From NCBI GenBank assembly GCA_947495775.1, contig CANMAQ010000004.1, positions 124,001 through 188,000 on the forward strand: a DNA stretch of 64,000 nucleotides. The letters run 5' to 3'. The notes below the pieces were generated by a model. The model made no database searches and was not told where the DNA came from. It saw nothing but the letters and a program-made list of their open reading frames with translations. This document shows positions 51,801-61,248 of the stretch, piece by piece. The position numbers and the translations under genes are program-made. The DNA comes from Jejuia algarum (GTDB taxonomy: Bacteria; Bacteroidota; Bacteroidia; Flavobacteriales; Flavobacteriaceae). How positions within the stretch are numbered: position 1 is the stretch's first letter; each line of letters starts with the position of its first letter.

Positions 51801-53969
51801 ATGATAAAAAATTATACGCGCATTTTGTGCTTTTGCATAGCACTTATAACAAGTTCTGTAACCATTGGTCAAAATACATACGAGCGTTTGTCGCAAGACG
51901 AAACTCTATTAAAAGAAGTCTGTGCTACAGATCTATTTCATAAAGAAATGATGGCTAAAGACGTAGGGTATAAAAACGCTGCAGCCCAGAGCGAGTTAAA
52001 CAGTGCTAATGATCAGATTACTATTGCCCAACAGTTAAGTGCTACAGAGGGTGTATTTCAAATACCGGTTGTTGTGCACATTATGCACTTAGGTGAGCCA
52101 GTAGGTACTGGTACTAATGCATCTGATTTAGAAATACGTAGTGCCATAGAGCAATTAAATGGTGCTTGGCGTGCTTTAGAAGGTACAATAGGTGATGGAG
52201 AAGGGGTAGACATGCATATTGAATTTGCATTAGCCATACGAGATGAAAATGGTAATTGCACCAATGGTATAGAAAGAGTAGACTTGAGTGGTATTCCAGA
52301 GTATGTTGCGGGTGGTGTACAAAGCGAGAGAGATGATCCTGGAATTCCAAGTTTCGTACCAGATGCGCCTATTAATTCGTTAAAAGAAATTAGTATTTGG
52401 GATCCAACGCAGTATTACAATATATGGGTTGTAAATAGAATAGGTACGGGTGGTGTCGCAGGTTTTGCCTTTTTAGCAGGAGCACATGGCAGACCTTTTG
52501 ATGGAACAGTAATACGAATTGGCGCATTTTTAAGTCAAGCCTCTTCCACACTAGCACATGAATTAGGGCATGCCTTTAATTTATTTCATACATTTCAAGG
52601 CGATGATACAGATGATGATGGTGAACCAGATACCTGCAGTGATGATGGTGTTGCAGATACACCAATGCATTTTAGTAGGGCTATTAGTTTTGGAAATTGT
52701 GGGAGTACAGATGTAAATGCTTGTGATCCTAATTTTGATGCTGTGATAAATCCAGAGACAGGCTTTAGAAGAAATACGGGAACACATCAAGACCATTTAT
52801 TCAATTATATGAACTCTAATAATGGCTGTCGTAATGAATTTACAGGGGGACAACGTGTTAGAGTAGATAATGCATTATCTAATCAAAGAAGTTCATTCCT
52901 TAACAGCCTTGGTCTTGTACCTAATGGTAGCGTGGGGGTAGACTTTCTGAGATCAACAAATATTGCGTGTGTTGGAAGTAATGTCTCGTTTGTTGATGTA
53001 TCTGCTTGTATCCCTAATACCTTTACTAATAGTGGCTATGAAGGTATTTCTTTTTTATGGACGTTCGATAATGGTGTTGATACGCCTATAACATCAACAT
53101 TGCAAAATCCTTCGTTAGCTTTTACAACAGAGGGTATATACGATGTTACTTTGGCTGTAACAACTTTAGAAGGGACACAAACCTTAACAAAACCTAGAAA
53201 TTTAGTAGTCGTTCCTGAAAACGAACAAACAGTTTGTGATGTATCTAGTTTTAATGATGATGGTAATTTTGGACTAGGTGTTACAAACGTTAAATTAAGA
53301 TCGTTAAATAGTCTAACCTCTACTTTTATTCCAGATGGTGCAAGATTAAATTTTTTATGTTCTAGAAATACGATATTAAATTTCGATGTTACCTATAATT
53401 TAGAGATTTCATACCGCTCTAGGCGCGATCCTCAGTTTTTGGAAGCATGGATCGATTGGGACGGTAATGGTCTGTTTGAAACATTTAATTCGAATGGTAT
53501 AAATGAGCGGGTTTTAGAAGATCGTATAGATCCAAACCTTATAAGTACAGCTCTAGCAGAAATAACAGTTCCAGAATCTGCAGTACAAGATCAATTAATA
53601 ACGATGCGTGTCATCTCTAATGTGCTTAGAAGACCGAATGTATGTGGAGAAGAGATTGTACAGCGTGCTGATGATTATGGGATTTATGTTTCAGAAGATG
53701 AAACGTTAAGACGTAGTACTGTAGATGCTATTGAAGGATTAGCATTGTACCCTAACCCAGGAACAACACAATTAACACTAATATCAAATGCTACGACTAC
53801 CATAACATCGTATGCTATTTTTGATATTAACGGTAAACAAATTACCGAAGCAAAACCGATGCTTCAATCTGGTCGTATAGATATTTCAAACTTATCGAAA
53901 GGCTTTTATTTTTTAGAGTTGATGAGTGAGACCAACATCAGATCAATTAAGAAATTTGTGAAGATATAA
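51801..53969 (+). CDS. secreted M43-type zinc metalloprotease with PKD, GEVED and T9SS sorting domains
   Basis: 722 residues. A signal peptide (about 1-23) is followed by a propeptide and an M43/pappalysin-like catalytic domain (about 85-370) with HELGHAFNLFH; H253, E254 and H257 lie in the zinc site, and the Met-turn is FNYMNSNN (M337). A PKD-like domain (about 375-475), a GEVED domain with WIDWDGNGLFETF (about 480-635) and a C-terminal T9SS sorting domain beginning YPNPGTTQLTL follow, ending SIKKFVKI. The domains direct export by type IX secretion and surface attachment. It degrades proteins outside the cell. Its stop lies 16 bases from the converging gene. Confidence 0.9.
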   Translation: MIKNYTRILCFCIALITSSVTIGQNTYERLSQDETLLKEVCATDLFHKEMMAKDVGYKNAAAQSELNSANDQITIAQQLSATEGVFQIPVVVHIMHLGEPVGTGTNASDLEIRSAIEQLNGAWRALEGTIGDGEGVDMHIEFALAIRDENGNCTNGIERVDLSGIPEYVAGGVQSERDDPGIPSFVPDAPINSLKEISIWDPTQYYNIWVVNRIGTGGVAGFAFLAGAHGRPFDGTVIRIGAFLSQASSTLAHELGHAFNLFHTFQGDDTDDDGEPDTCSDDGVADTPMHFSRAISFGNCGSTDVNACDPNFDAVINPETGFRRNTGTHQDHLFNYMNSNNGCRNEFTGGQRVRVDNALSNQRSSFLNSLGLVPNGSVGVDFLRSTNIACVGSNVSFVDVSACIPNTFTNSGYEGISFLWTFDNGVDTPITSTLQNPSLAFTTEGIYDVTLAVTTLEGTQTLTKPRNLVVVPENEQTVCDVSSFNDDGNFGLGVTNVKLRSLNSLTSTFIPDGARLNFLCSRNTILNFDVTYNLEISYRSRRDPQFLEAWIDWDGNGLFETFNSNGINERVLEDRIDPNLISTALAEITVPESAVQDQLITMRVISNVLRRPNVCGEEIVQRADDYGIYVSEDETLRRSTVDAIEGLALYPNPGTTQLTLISNATTTITSYAIFDINGKQITEAKPMLQSGRIDISNLSKGFYFLELMSETNIRSIKKFVKI

Positions 53970-53985
53970 TACCCAATAATTGGAG

Positions 53986-54669
53986 TTAAGTATTAGGGGA
54001 ATTGGATTGTATGCTATAAATATAATTCTCTTCCCCTACTTTTTTTTCTTTATGGATGAGTTCTAGATGGACGTGGTGCTTTAAGGCAATAGTTTTAATG
54101 TTTTGAATGGCACAATCTTCAGAAAGTATCATATAGGTCTTGTTCTCTTTACCTAGATAGGATGGTAATTGCTGAAAAAGCGCTTCAAAATACTCGAAAT
54201 TAGGACCACAAAACCATGCCTTTTGTTTGGTGTTTTCAGGAGTTTTAGGGTAGTAAGGCGGGTTAATGAAAATATAATTGAAGGCTTTTTTAGAAAAGGC
54301 TTCAAATAAATTAGAATGGGTACAGCGAATATCAAGATTGTTTTTTTTAGAAGCTGTTTTTAAATACTCTAAAGCGGTATCATTAATATCACTGGCGGTA
54401 ACAATGGCGCCCTTCTGTCTGGCATAAAGTGCGACTATACCAGAACCACATCCAAGTTCTAAAAACGTTTTAGTTTTAAGAGGTAGAGACGTCATAAAAT
54501 CTAAAAGAATTTTTGTGCTTAAAGTCAATTGCGGTGGAAACACATCTGGATGTACGGTAACAGTGATGCCTTTATAAGTATAAGGTCTTGGCTTTCTATA
54601 GTAATACGTTAATCCCTTTTTTAAAAATGGATGTGTTATCTTCTTTAAAAAATTGCGAAAATCTCCCAT
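53986..54669 (-). CDS. SAM-dependent methyltransferase with NPPY motif (HemK/RsmC-like)
   Basis: 227 residues. Motif I is FLELGCGSGIVALYA near residue 94 and the NPPY motif is FINPPYYPKT near 134. NPPY enzymes methylate nitrogen atoms of nucleobases or Gln side chains, which sets it apart from sugar O-methyltransferases. The N-terminus FLKKGLTYYYRKPRPYTYKG is basic and aromatic. It overlaps the stop of the radical SAM gene by one base and is the last gene of that group. A role in the surface-modification cluster is inferred only from coupling. Confidence 0.8.
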   Translation of the reverse strand: MGDFRNFLKKITHPFLKKGLTYYYRKPRPYTYKGITVTVHPDVFPPQLTLSTKILLDFMTSLPLKTKTFLELGCGSGIVALYARQKGAIVTASDINDTALEYLKTASKKNNLDIRCTHSNLFEAFSKKAFNYIFINPPYYPKTPENTKQKAWFCGPNFEYFEALFQQLPSYLGKENKTYMILSEDCAIQNIKTIALKHHVHLELIHKEKKVGEENYIYSIQSNSPNT

Positions 54670-56198
54670 TATTCTGAATAAAAGCCTTGTATTTCAGGTT
54701 GCCTGTATTTCCAAATTTTGTGCAAAGCTTTAATTTCGTAAGGGTATTTGTAAACCCCTGTTTTATAACGTATTTTTGAAATGGAGCGTAAAAGTGTTTT
54801 TTTCACGCCTTTAATTCTAAAGTCGGAAGCAGTAGGGTAGTACCCATTCAATACGGTTTCAAAATTCATAATGCGATCTACCATTTTTGGTGTAAGCCAA
54901 GGCGTTAACGGATTTTTACGTAAATCGAAATTTTCCCAACTTGGGTCTAACCAATCGTCTAACTTTTTAGGGAAGCTAAACCCTGCTTTTTGAATTTGCT
55001 CATATAACTCAGACCCTTCAGTAGCTACAGGACTGTATAAATAGATTATAATTTCTGCGTCTGGGTTAATTTCTTTTATTTCTTTGATAAAATTGATGTC
55101 CCACTCAATTTGCGCCATAACTTGCTCTGGCGTATCGGCAGGCATGCCTAATACAAACGAAAATTCAGGAATAATACCAATAGGGTATAAACGTGCAGCA
55201 AAGTCTTTAATGCCTTGACCGGTTTGGGTACCACCTTTATTCATTTGCTTCAGGATATCGTCATTACCTGTTTCAGCTCCTAAAAAAATCATTTTACAGC
55301 CTGCCGCTTTCATAAGCTTTAAGTCCTCATCTTCATATTTATTAATGGTATCTATGCGGCCTTCGCCCCACCATGTAATTCCGTCATCTTTAATGAGTTT
55401 TGAAAACTCTACAACGCGTTTTTTAGAGGTAAAAAAATTATTGTCGTGAAACTCTATGGCGTCAATATTAAAATTGTCTTTAAAGTACTTAACATCGTTA
55501 TAAACGGTTTGTGCAGATTTAGCTTTCCAACGCCCTTGATAAATGGGAACAACTGCACAAAACGAACATGTAAATGGACAGCCTAAACTAGAATGATAGG
55601 AAAATGTTTTCTCTCCTAAAAAGGTACGACTTAAGTAATTCTCTAAATTATAGAAGGTATTAAGATGCGTATAAGGGAGTTGAGGTAATGTATCTTGATC
55701 TAGAAGCGCTTCTTTTTTAGTTCTAATGATGTTTCCATTAGTATCTAGATAGATGAGGTTTTTTAGTTGAGGTAATTCTTCTATGTGCCCTGATTCTAAT
55801 GTTTTTAATAATTCAGGAAATGTAACATCTCCAGGGCCATTCACGATATAATCTACATAGGGTGCCTCTATAGATACTTTGTATTGGTTGGATGCAAAAT
55901 AGCCCCCCCATATGGTTATGGTATTAGGAAATTCTTCTTTGATTTTGCGAGTAAAAGGAATAGCTTGTCTTAATTGAGGACCTGGCATTACTGTACTGCA
56001 AAAATATTTATACTCTCCTGTATTAAAGTAAGATTGTATTTTTAACCAAGGATTTTCTTCTAGATTGCCATCAACAAACGCAAAGTCGAAAATACCGTAA
56101 ATAGCAGCGCCTACTTGTAATATGGAATTTGGAATACGGTGCTTTTGGTTGGCACTTCTAGGGTTGAATATGAGAACTTTATTTTTCAAATTGGACAT
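54669..56198 (-). CDS. B12-binding radical SAM protein
   Basis: 509 residues. The N-terminal cobalamin-binding-like domain (about 1-150) begins KVLIFNPRSANQKHRIPNS and includes TIWGGYFASNQY, but lacks a DxHxxG motif, as many of this class do. The radical SAM core (about 195-420) has GCPFTCSFC with Cys207, Cys211 and Cys214 binding the iron-sulfur cluster, and MIFLGAETGNDDIL. The C-terminus is basic. Members methylate unactivated carbons or phosphorus, or catalyse ring changes, in secondary metabolites and lipids. It is coupled to the FkbM gene by a 13-base overlap and to the downstream methyltransferase by one base. Confidence 0.85.
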   Translation of the reverse strand: MSNLKNKVLIFNPRSANQKHRIPNSILQVGAAIYGIFDFAFVDGNLEENPWLKIQSYFNTGEYKYFCSTVMPGPQLRQAIPFTRKIKEEFPNTITIWGGYFASNQYKVSIEAPYVDYIVNGPGDVTFPELLKTLESGHIEELPQLKNLIYLDTNGNIIRTKKEALLDQDTLPQLPYTHLNTFYNLENYLSRTFLGEKTFSYHSSLGCPFTCSFCAVVPIYQGRWKAKSAQTVYNDVKYFKDNFNIDAIEFHDNNFFTSKKRVVEFSKLIKDDGITWWGEGRIDTINKYEDEDLKLMKAAGCKMIFLGAETGNDDILKQMNKGGTQTGQGIKDFAARLYPIGIIPEFSFVLGMPADTPEQVMAQIEWDINFIKEIKEINPDAEIIIYLYSPVATEGSELYEQIQKAGFSFPKKLDDWLDPSWENFDLRKNPLTPWLTPKMVDRIMNFETVLNGYYPTASDFRIKGVKKTLLRSISKIRYKTGVYKYPYEIKALHKIWKYRQPEIQGFYSE

Positions 56199-56878
56199 TG
56201 TTTTACAAAAATATTACCATGAAGTCTAGTTTTTGGTAATTTTTTAAAAATAGTGATTATTTCTTTCGCAGACACCCATGATTCTAATTCGAATTTAGGA
56301 CATTCGTTTAAATTATAGTTGTAAACTCTATTGCTTGTATCTAAGAGTTTTATGCATTTTATTGTTTCAGAAAAAAAAGCTTCTGTAAACTCAAATTCAA
56401 TAATTGGAATTTGATGATTTAGATGAGATAAAATATTATACTCATAGCCTTCAACATCTATCTTACAATAATCGGGTATACCAAATTCATCAATGAGAGT
56501 ATCTATTTTTTTAATAGTAACATCTTCATTTTGATTCCATTGTAGATTTTCATTTTTAAAGAAATCTATAAAGTTCTGGGAAAAAGTTGCTACTTCTATA
56601 TGATTTGCTAACTGTAATTTCTGTACCCCATTTATAGCACCTACACCCCATTTAAAATAAGAAAATTGAGGATGTTTAATTTTTTTTAAGTGTTCAATAC
56701 AAGTCGATTGAGGTTCAAAAGCGATAACTCTAGCGTTTAAAGATAGAAATAGTTTGCTTTTTGTCCCTACGTTAGCGCCAATATCAAAGCAAAGATCATC
56801 TTTATTAATGAGACTCTTATAAAATTTTTTATTCTGATAATAGTTCCACTTTAGTATTTTTTTTAGTTTCTCGTACAT
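56186..56878 (-). CDS. FkbM family methyltransferase
   Basis: 230 residues from the ATG at 56878 (a TTG lies three codons upstream). The SAM-binding motif is CFDIGANVGTKSKLFLS near residue 32; RVIAFEPQSTCIEHL and YCKIDVEGYEYNILSHL near 143 are FkbM hallmarks. FkbM enzymes methylate hydroxyl groups of polyketides and sugars. It lies between the sulfotransferase and the radical SAM gene, overlapping the latter by 13 bases, so the same product is likely to be their target. Confidence 0.88.
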   Translation of the reverse strand: MYEKLKKILKWNYYQNKKFYKSLINKDDLCFDIGANVGTKSKLFLSLNARVIAFEPQSTCIEHLKKIKHPQFSYFKWGVGAINGVQKLQLANHIEVATFSQNFIDFFKNENLQWNQNEDVTIKKIDTLIDEFGIPDYCKIDVEGYEYNILSHLNHQIPIIEFEFTEAFFSETIKCIKLLDTSNRVYNYNLNECPKFELESWVSAKEIITIFKKLPKTRLHGNIFVKQCPI

Positions 56879-56887
56879 CTTTAACAA

Positions 56888-57643
56888 TTAGTTATAAAAA
56901 GAGGTGTTTTTTAAATACAATTCGAACTTTACTTTTTCTTGTTTCGTGAAATTATTTTTCCAGTACCCTTGCTTTCCTTCTCTTATTAATTTTTGTAATT
57001 GAACGTTTTTAGAATCCAAAGAAGCTTTTTTTCGAGTATTAATAGATTGATTTTTTATGCTGTTAAGTATATGGGTGTCATCTGTTTTTAAATTTAAAAA
57101 GGACATTATTTTTATGCATTCTTCTTTTGGACGAATGAGCATATCTTCATATTTAATTGTAAGTACATCTTTATCTTTAAAAGATGCTAAGTGGTCTAAC
57201 CAAGATAGTGAAAGCCAAGAGTTAATAGAAGCATCTCCATGTAATATGGCATGGATCATTCTTCTTTTTCTTTTTTTATATGACACATTGAAAATAGAAG
57301 AATGATTAGTGATCAATCCAAATTTTTGTAAAATTTTTTGAAATAAACTTGAAAATTTAAAATAGTAACTTCCAGATATCACAACATCTCTAGGGTCTCT
57401 AATGACATGAATAATTTTAAAAACAGTTTCTGCTTTAGCTGAAAAAATAGCGTTATACGTATAGTGAGTTTTATAACAGTTATATGTAGATATTCTTTCT
57501 TCTCCTTCTTTATACAAAGCTTTTACATGATCAAACCCCCAATCTCCAATTAAAGGACAAGATGCTAATTCTGCAACCAAACGACTTAACCAAGTAGTGC
57601 CACTTTTAGGATAACCAACGATAATTATGTTTTTCTTTGACAT
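56888..57643 (-). CDS. PAPS-dependent sulfotransferase
   Basis: 251 residues from the ATG at 57643, where the conserved protein begins (MSKKNIIIVGYPKSGTTW). The 5'-phosphosulfate loop is YPKSGTTW (residues 11-18) and the 3'-phosphate motif IRDPRDVVISGSYYF includes R82, D86 and S90, both typical of P-loop sulfotransferases. It transfers sulfate from PAPS to a hydroxyl of a sugar or lipid in the cytoplasm. PAPS-making genes are not in the window. Nine bases separate it from the FkbM gene. Confidence 0.9.
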   Translation of the reverse strand: MSKKNIIIVGYPKSGTTWLSRLVAELASCPLIGDWGFDHVKALYKEGEERISTYNCYKTHYTYNAIFSAKAETVFKIIHVIRDPRDVVISGSYYFKFSSLFQKILQKFGLITNHSSIFNVSYKKRKRRMIHAILHGDASINSWLSLSWLDHLASFKDKDVLTIKYEDMLIRPKEECIKIMSFLNLKTDDTHILNSIKNQSINTRKKASLDSKNVQLQKLIREGKQGYWKNNFTKQEKVKFELYLKNTSFYN

Positions 57644-57734
57644 TGTTTTACTAATACGTGTAAATATAAAGAATAAGTTCTTCATGGCATATTGGATTTT
57701 TAATAGTACATTAAATTTTATTATTGTATCCATT

Positions 57735-58823
57735 ATGAGAACAAATTTTTTACTGTTATTAATTTCAACGGTATGTACTTTAGTATTATGTGAATTAGGA
57801 GTACGTTTTTTTATGCCTCAAATTAATGAGCATGACTTAATGTTTCAGGTAGACAAGGATTTAGGGTGGACATTTATTCCAAATAAACGGGGGAATATTA
57901 TTTATGAAGGAGGTATAAGACATACCATTCAAACCAATACTGAGGGCTACAGAGATGTGCCTTTCGACTCTAAAAATGAAAATGTTAAAATTATGGTATT
58001 GGGAGATTCGTTTGTGAGTAATATTTCTGTAAATAGCGCAACCGTTTTTACAAGACTAATGGAAGAACAACTTGAAACTACTTCTGTGTATAACTTTGGA
58101 GTAAACGGCTATGGACAAGTTCAAGAGCTTTTGGTACTAAAAAAATGGGCTCCCCAATTAAAACCCGATATTGCTCTAGTACTTATTTATCTTAGAAATG
58201 ATTTTACAGATAATACATATAAAACGCAGTGGTTGTACCCTAGACCTTCTGTCGCTTTTAATACAGAAGGTGGTTTGCAAATTAGCCCACCTTCACAAAA
58301 CTATAAGAAGAAGGAAGCCCTGCCTTATTATTATAAATCGCACATTTTTAGACTGCTTAAACAAGGCATTGCCAACATAAAACAGAAAACTACTAAAGAT
58401 TTTTCATTAGGAGACTTACCGCCAGAACACTATATCTGTAGAACACCCTTCTCAAAAGAAACAGCACTTATGTATGAAACTATGAAACGGTTGGTGCTGG
58501 AAATAAATGCTTATGGAAAAACTTTGGATATACCTGTCGTTTTTGCTTTAGCTCCATCACTAGTTCAAGTTAACGATGAGTTATGGTTAAAACTTCAAGA
58601 GGCCGATAAAAGTATAAGTTTACAACGCGATTTACCTAATAGAGAACTCCTTAATTTTGCTAAGACTCATGCTATTGAAATGATAGATTTAATGCCCAGT
58701 TTGCGTCATGCTCAAAACAAAGGGATTTCTATGTATAATATTAAAGAGCAACACTGGACAGCGGAAGGAAATGTATTGGTGGCTAAAGTGCTATGTGAGT
58801 ATTTAGAAAACAGAACTAAATAA
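57735..58823 (+). CDS. SGNH/GDSL hydrolase-like protein
   Basis: 362 residues from the ATG at 57735; an earlier in-frame ATG would lie inside the divergent sulfotransferase gene. One N-terminal hydrophobic segment (about 4-20) serves as anchor or signal. SGNH blocks are complete: MVLGDSFVSN with S92, FGVNGYGQVQE, IYLRNDFTDN and a C-terminal EQHWTAEGN with the His. It is probably a periplasmic esterase or acyl/carbamoyl-editing enzyme. It converges on the SxtJ gene with five bases between stops; a GDSL-lipase gene also accompanies sxtI-sxtJ-sxtK in saxitoxin clusters, which may indicate shared chemistry. Confidence 0.8.
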   Translation: MRTNFLLLLISTVCTLVLCELGVRFFMPQINEHDLMFQVDKDLGWTFIPNKRGNIIYEGGIRHTIQTNTEGYRDVPFDSKNENVKIMVLGDSFVSNISVNSATVFTRLMEEQLETTSVYNFGVNGYGQVQELLVLKKWAPQLKPDIALVLIYLRNDFTDNTYKTQWLYPRPSVAFNTEGGLQISPPSQNYKKKEALPYYYKSHIFRLLKQGIANIKQKTTKDFSLGDLPPEHYICRTPFSKETALMYETMKRLVLEINAYGKTLDIPVVFALAPSLVQVNDELWLKLQEADKSISLQRDLPNRELLNFAKTHAIEMIDLMPSLRHAQNKGISMYNIKEQHWTAEGNVLVAKVLCEYLENRTK

Positions 58824-58828
58824 GCGGC

Positions 58829-59203
58829 CTACCAGGTTTTTTCAAACGTTTCTTTTTCAAATGTTTTATCGACAGTTTTAAAAAGACTTTTATCGGTTTT
58901 TTTTAAAAGTAAAGGGTCTTTATCGCCAAATAATCTTGATAATAGCGCTAAAGGGAAAAGGACTATAAAAAAGATAAGTGAAAGTAAAATAGGTGGGATG
59001 ATATGACCTAATACGAGACCTAAGCGTGTCCATAAAACATGAATTTTAAGTGCGATAGTATTTGAAATCAAACCTAAAGCACCTAAGCTTAAAGCGATCC
59101 ACAAAGTCCAAGATGTTTTAAAGATTAGGGCAATGCTTATAAAGCCAATAACAATTGCTAATAAGGTTTTATTAGGGCTAGTATGTGTATGCTTAGTAGT
59201 CAT
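58829..59203 (-). CDS. SxtJ family membrane protein
   Basis: 124 residues from the ATG at 59203 (MTTKHTHTSPNK). Three membrane helices are visible (about 13-30, 32-52, 68-92) in the arrangement of SxtJ proteins; the C-terminus is charged and contains FGDKDPLLLKKTDKS. SxtJ proteins are uncharacterised but are nearly always encoded beside a NodU/TobZ-type carbamoyltransferase and a small DUF5989 protein, as here. It lies one base after the DUF5989 gene. It might anchor the carbamoyltransferase to the membrane. Confidence 0.85.
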   Translation of the reverse strand: MTTKHTHTSPNKTLLAIVIGFISIALIFKTSWTLWIALSLGALGLISNTIALKIHVLWTRLGLVLGHIIPPILLSLIFFIVLFPLALLSRLFGDKDPLLLKKTDKSLFKTVDKTFEKETFEKTW

Positions 59204-59204
59204 T

Positions 59205-59354
59205 TTAGAAAAGTGAATATACAAAAGGCGCAAGTGCGCTACTACCTCCAAATACAATAAGAACGCCTAATACTAACAATATAATTATGATAGGAAATAA
59301 CCAGAATTTTTTTCGTTCCTTCATAAATAGCCACAGGTCTTTAAGTATGTCCAT
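59205..59354 (-). CDS. DUF5989 family small membrane protein (SxtK-like)
   Basis: 49 residues from the ATG at 59354. One hydrophilic N-terminal helix (MDILKDLWLFMKERKKFWLF) leads into a single membrane helix (about 21-38) and a short Ala/Pro tail (SSALAPFVYSLF). Length and pattern fit DUF5989. It starts one base after the carbamoyltransferase stop and ends one base before the SxtJ start, so the three are made together. Function unknown; a membrane-complex subunit is inferred. Confidence 0.8.
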   Translation of the reverse strand: MDILKDLWLFMKERKKFWLFPIIIILLVLGVLIVFGGSSALAPFVYSLF

Positions 59355-59355
59355 G

Positions 59356-61221
59356 TTAATCTTTTTTAAATACGGTTGCCCATCGTTCTTTATTATCCCA
59401 CTCGTATTGATCTGTTTTATAATACACGAAATTTTCCATAACAAGAATGTCCATTTCGGTATTCATAAAGCAAGAATATGCATCTTCGGGCGTACAAACA
59501 ATAGGTTCTCCTCTTACATTAAAACTCGTATTAATTAAAATTCCAACTCCAGTTTCTTGTTTCACATCTTGTAGTAATTGCCAAAATTTTGGATTGGTAT
59601 CTTGGTGTACTGTTTGTATCCTTGCAGAATAGTCTAAATGTGTAATTGCTTGTAAATGGCTCCTCTTGTAATATAATTTATCCAGTAAAGGTAATTCATG
59701 ATAATTAGAAGGCAAATCGTTTTGTATCTTTTTTTTGATGTCTGCAACCAAGGTCATATAAGGTGATGCTGTTTCTAAATTAAAAAAAGTAGAAGCATCT
59801 GAGGCTAAAACAGCAGGAGCAAAAGGTCTGAAACTTTCTCTTTTCTTTATTTTAAGATTTAGCTTTTTTTGCATCTCTGCATTAGAAGGGTCTCCAATAA
59901 TGCTACGATTCCCTAAAGCTCTTGGACCAAATTCCATTCGTCCTTGAAACCAACCAACAATGGCGCCTTTAGCAACTTCTTTAGCTATTTTTTTTGATAA
60001 ATCATTAAATGTAGGAATGTGAGAGGCGACGGCTTTGTAGCGTTTATTAATTTTTATAATTTCTTTATTAGAAAAATAAGGGCCTAAATATGTACCCTGC
60101 ATCTCGTCTTTTTCCCCCTCTATTTTCCGCGGCTTATTATAATACATATAGTAAGCCGCAAGGGCAGCTCCAAGAGCACCTCCAGCATCTCCAGAAGCGG
60201 GTTGTATATAGAGGTCTTTAAATGTTTGTTGTTGTAATAATTTACCGTTTGCTACACAATTTAGAGCAACCCCACCAGCGAGACATAGATGATTAGCTCC
60301 TGTTACAGTTTTCGCAAAAGCAGCCATTTTTAAGACAATTTCTTCTGTAACATTTTGAATGGCATAAGCGAGATTACAATGCTCTTGGCGTAAGTCTGAT
60401 TCAGGCTCTCGCCGTTTTAAATTAAATAGCTGTAGCCATGCATTGTCGTTGGTCATGGTAAGGCCAGTAGCATAATTGAAATAGGATTGATCTAGCCATA
60501 TGGAACCATCTTCTTTTATAGAAATAAGATGATTTTTAATTTGGTTAATATAGTTAAGGGTTTGTTTCGATTTAGGGTGGCCATAAGGGGCTAACCCCAT
60601 AAGTTTGTATTCCCCTGAGTTTACTGTAAATCCAAGATAGTAAGTAAAAGCGCTGTACAACAGCCCTACAGAATGCGGGAATGCCATTTCCTTTTTTATA
60701 ACAATGTTATTTCCTTTTCCTTCACTAATGGTTGCTGTAGCCCATTCTCCTACGCCATCTATAGTTAATATAGCTGCATGATTGTAAGGCGATGCAAAAA
60801 AAGTGCTTGCGGCATGTGATAAGTGATGGTCTGTGAAAAGGAGTTTAAGCTTCTTTTTATCGTAAGGCATGACTTTATGAAGCCCGTCGCGGATTTGTTT
60901 TTTTAGAAATAACTTTTGCTCGAGCCAAATGGGAATGGCCTTTAAAAAAGAGCGGATACCTTTTGGCGCAAACGCATAATAAGTTTGTAAAAGACGTTCA
61001 AAAGTGAGTAATGGTTTGTCATAAAAAATAACAGCATCTAATTCGTCTATAGATAAACCAGTTTCTTCCAAACAATATGTTATTGCATGCTCAGGAAAGT
61101 CGGGGGTATGTTTAATTCTTGTAAATCGCTCTTCTTGAGCGGCAGCACTAATTTTTCCGTCTATTACAACAGCTGCAGCGGCATCATGATAAAAAGCAGC
61201 AATCCCTAGAATTTTAGTCAT
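59356..61221 (-). CDS. NodU/TobZ family carbamoyltransferase (SxtI-like)
   Basis: 621 residues. The Kae1-like N-terminal domain (about 1-350) has ILGIAAFYHDAAAAVVIDGK, HHLSHAASTFFASPYNHAAI near 133 with metal-binding His residues, LTIDGVGEW and LCLAGGVALNCVANGKL near 318. The C-terminal YrdC-like part has GRMEFGPRALGNRSIIGDPS near 435 and RESFRPFAPAVL. These enzymes make a carbamoyl-adenylate from carbamoyl phosphate and ATP and pass the carbamoyl group to a hydroxyl. The target is likely a sugar or a lipid-linked product of this cluster. It is coupled tightly to DUF5989 and SxtJ genes. Confidence 0.93.
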   Translation of the reverse strand: MTKILGIAAFYHDAAAAVVIDGKISAAAQEERFTRIKHTPDFPEHAITYCLEETGLSIDELDAVIFYDKPLLTFERLLQTYYAFAPKGIRSFLKAIPIWLEQKLFLKKQIRDGLHKVMPYDKKKLKLLFTDHHLSHAASTFFASPYNHAAILTIDGVGEWATATISEGKGNNIVIKKEMAFPHSVGLLYSAFTYYLGFTVNSGEYKLMGLAPYGHPKSKQTLNYINQIKNHLISIKEDGSIWLDQSYFNYATGLTMTNDNAWLQLFNLKRREPESDLRQEHCNLAYAIQNVTEEIVLKMAAFAKTVTGANHLCLAGGVALNCVANGKLLQQQTFKDLYIQPASGDAGGALGAALAAYYMYYNKPRKIEGEKDEMQGTYLGPYFSNKEIIKINKRYKAVASHIPTFNDLSKKIAKEVAKGAIVGWFQGRMEFGPRALGNRSIIGDPSNAEMQKKLNLKIKKRESFRPFAPAVLASDASTFFNLETASPYMTLVADIKKKIQNDLPSNYHELPLLDKLYYKRSHLQAITHLDYSARIQTVHQDTNPKFWQLLQDVKQETGVGILINTSFNVRGEPIVCTPEDAYSCFMNTEMDILVMENFVYYKTDQYEWDNKERWATVFKKD

Positions 61222-61248
61222 ATCTAATGTGTATATGGGTTTGTGAAA

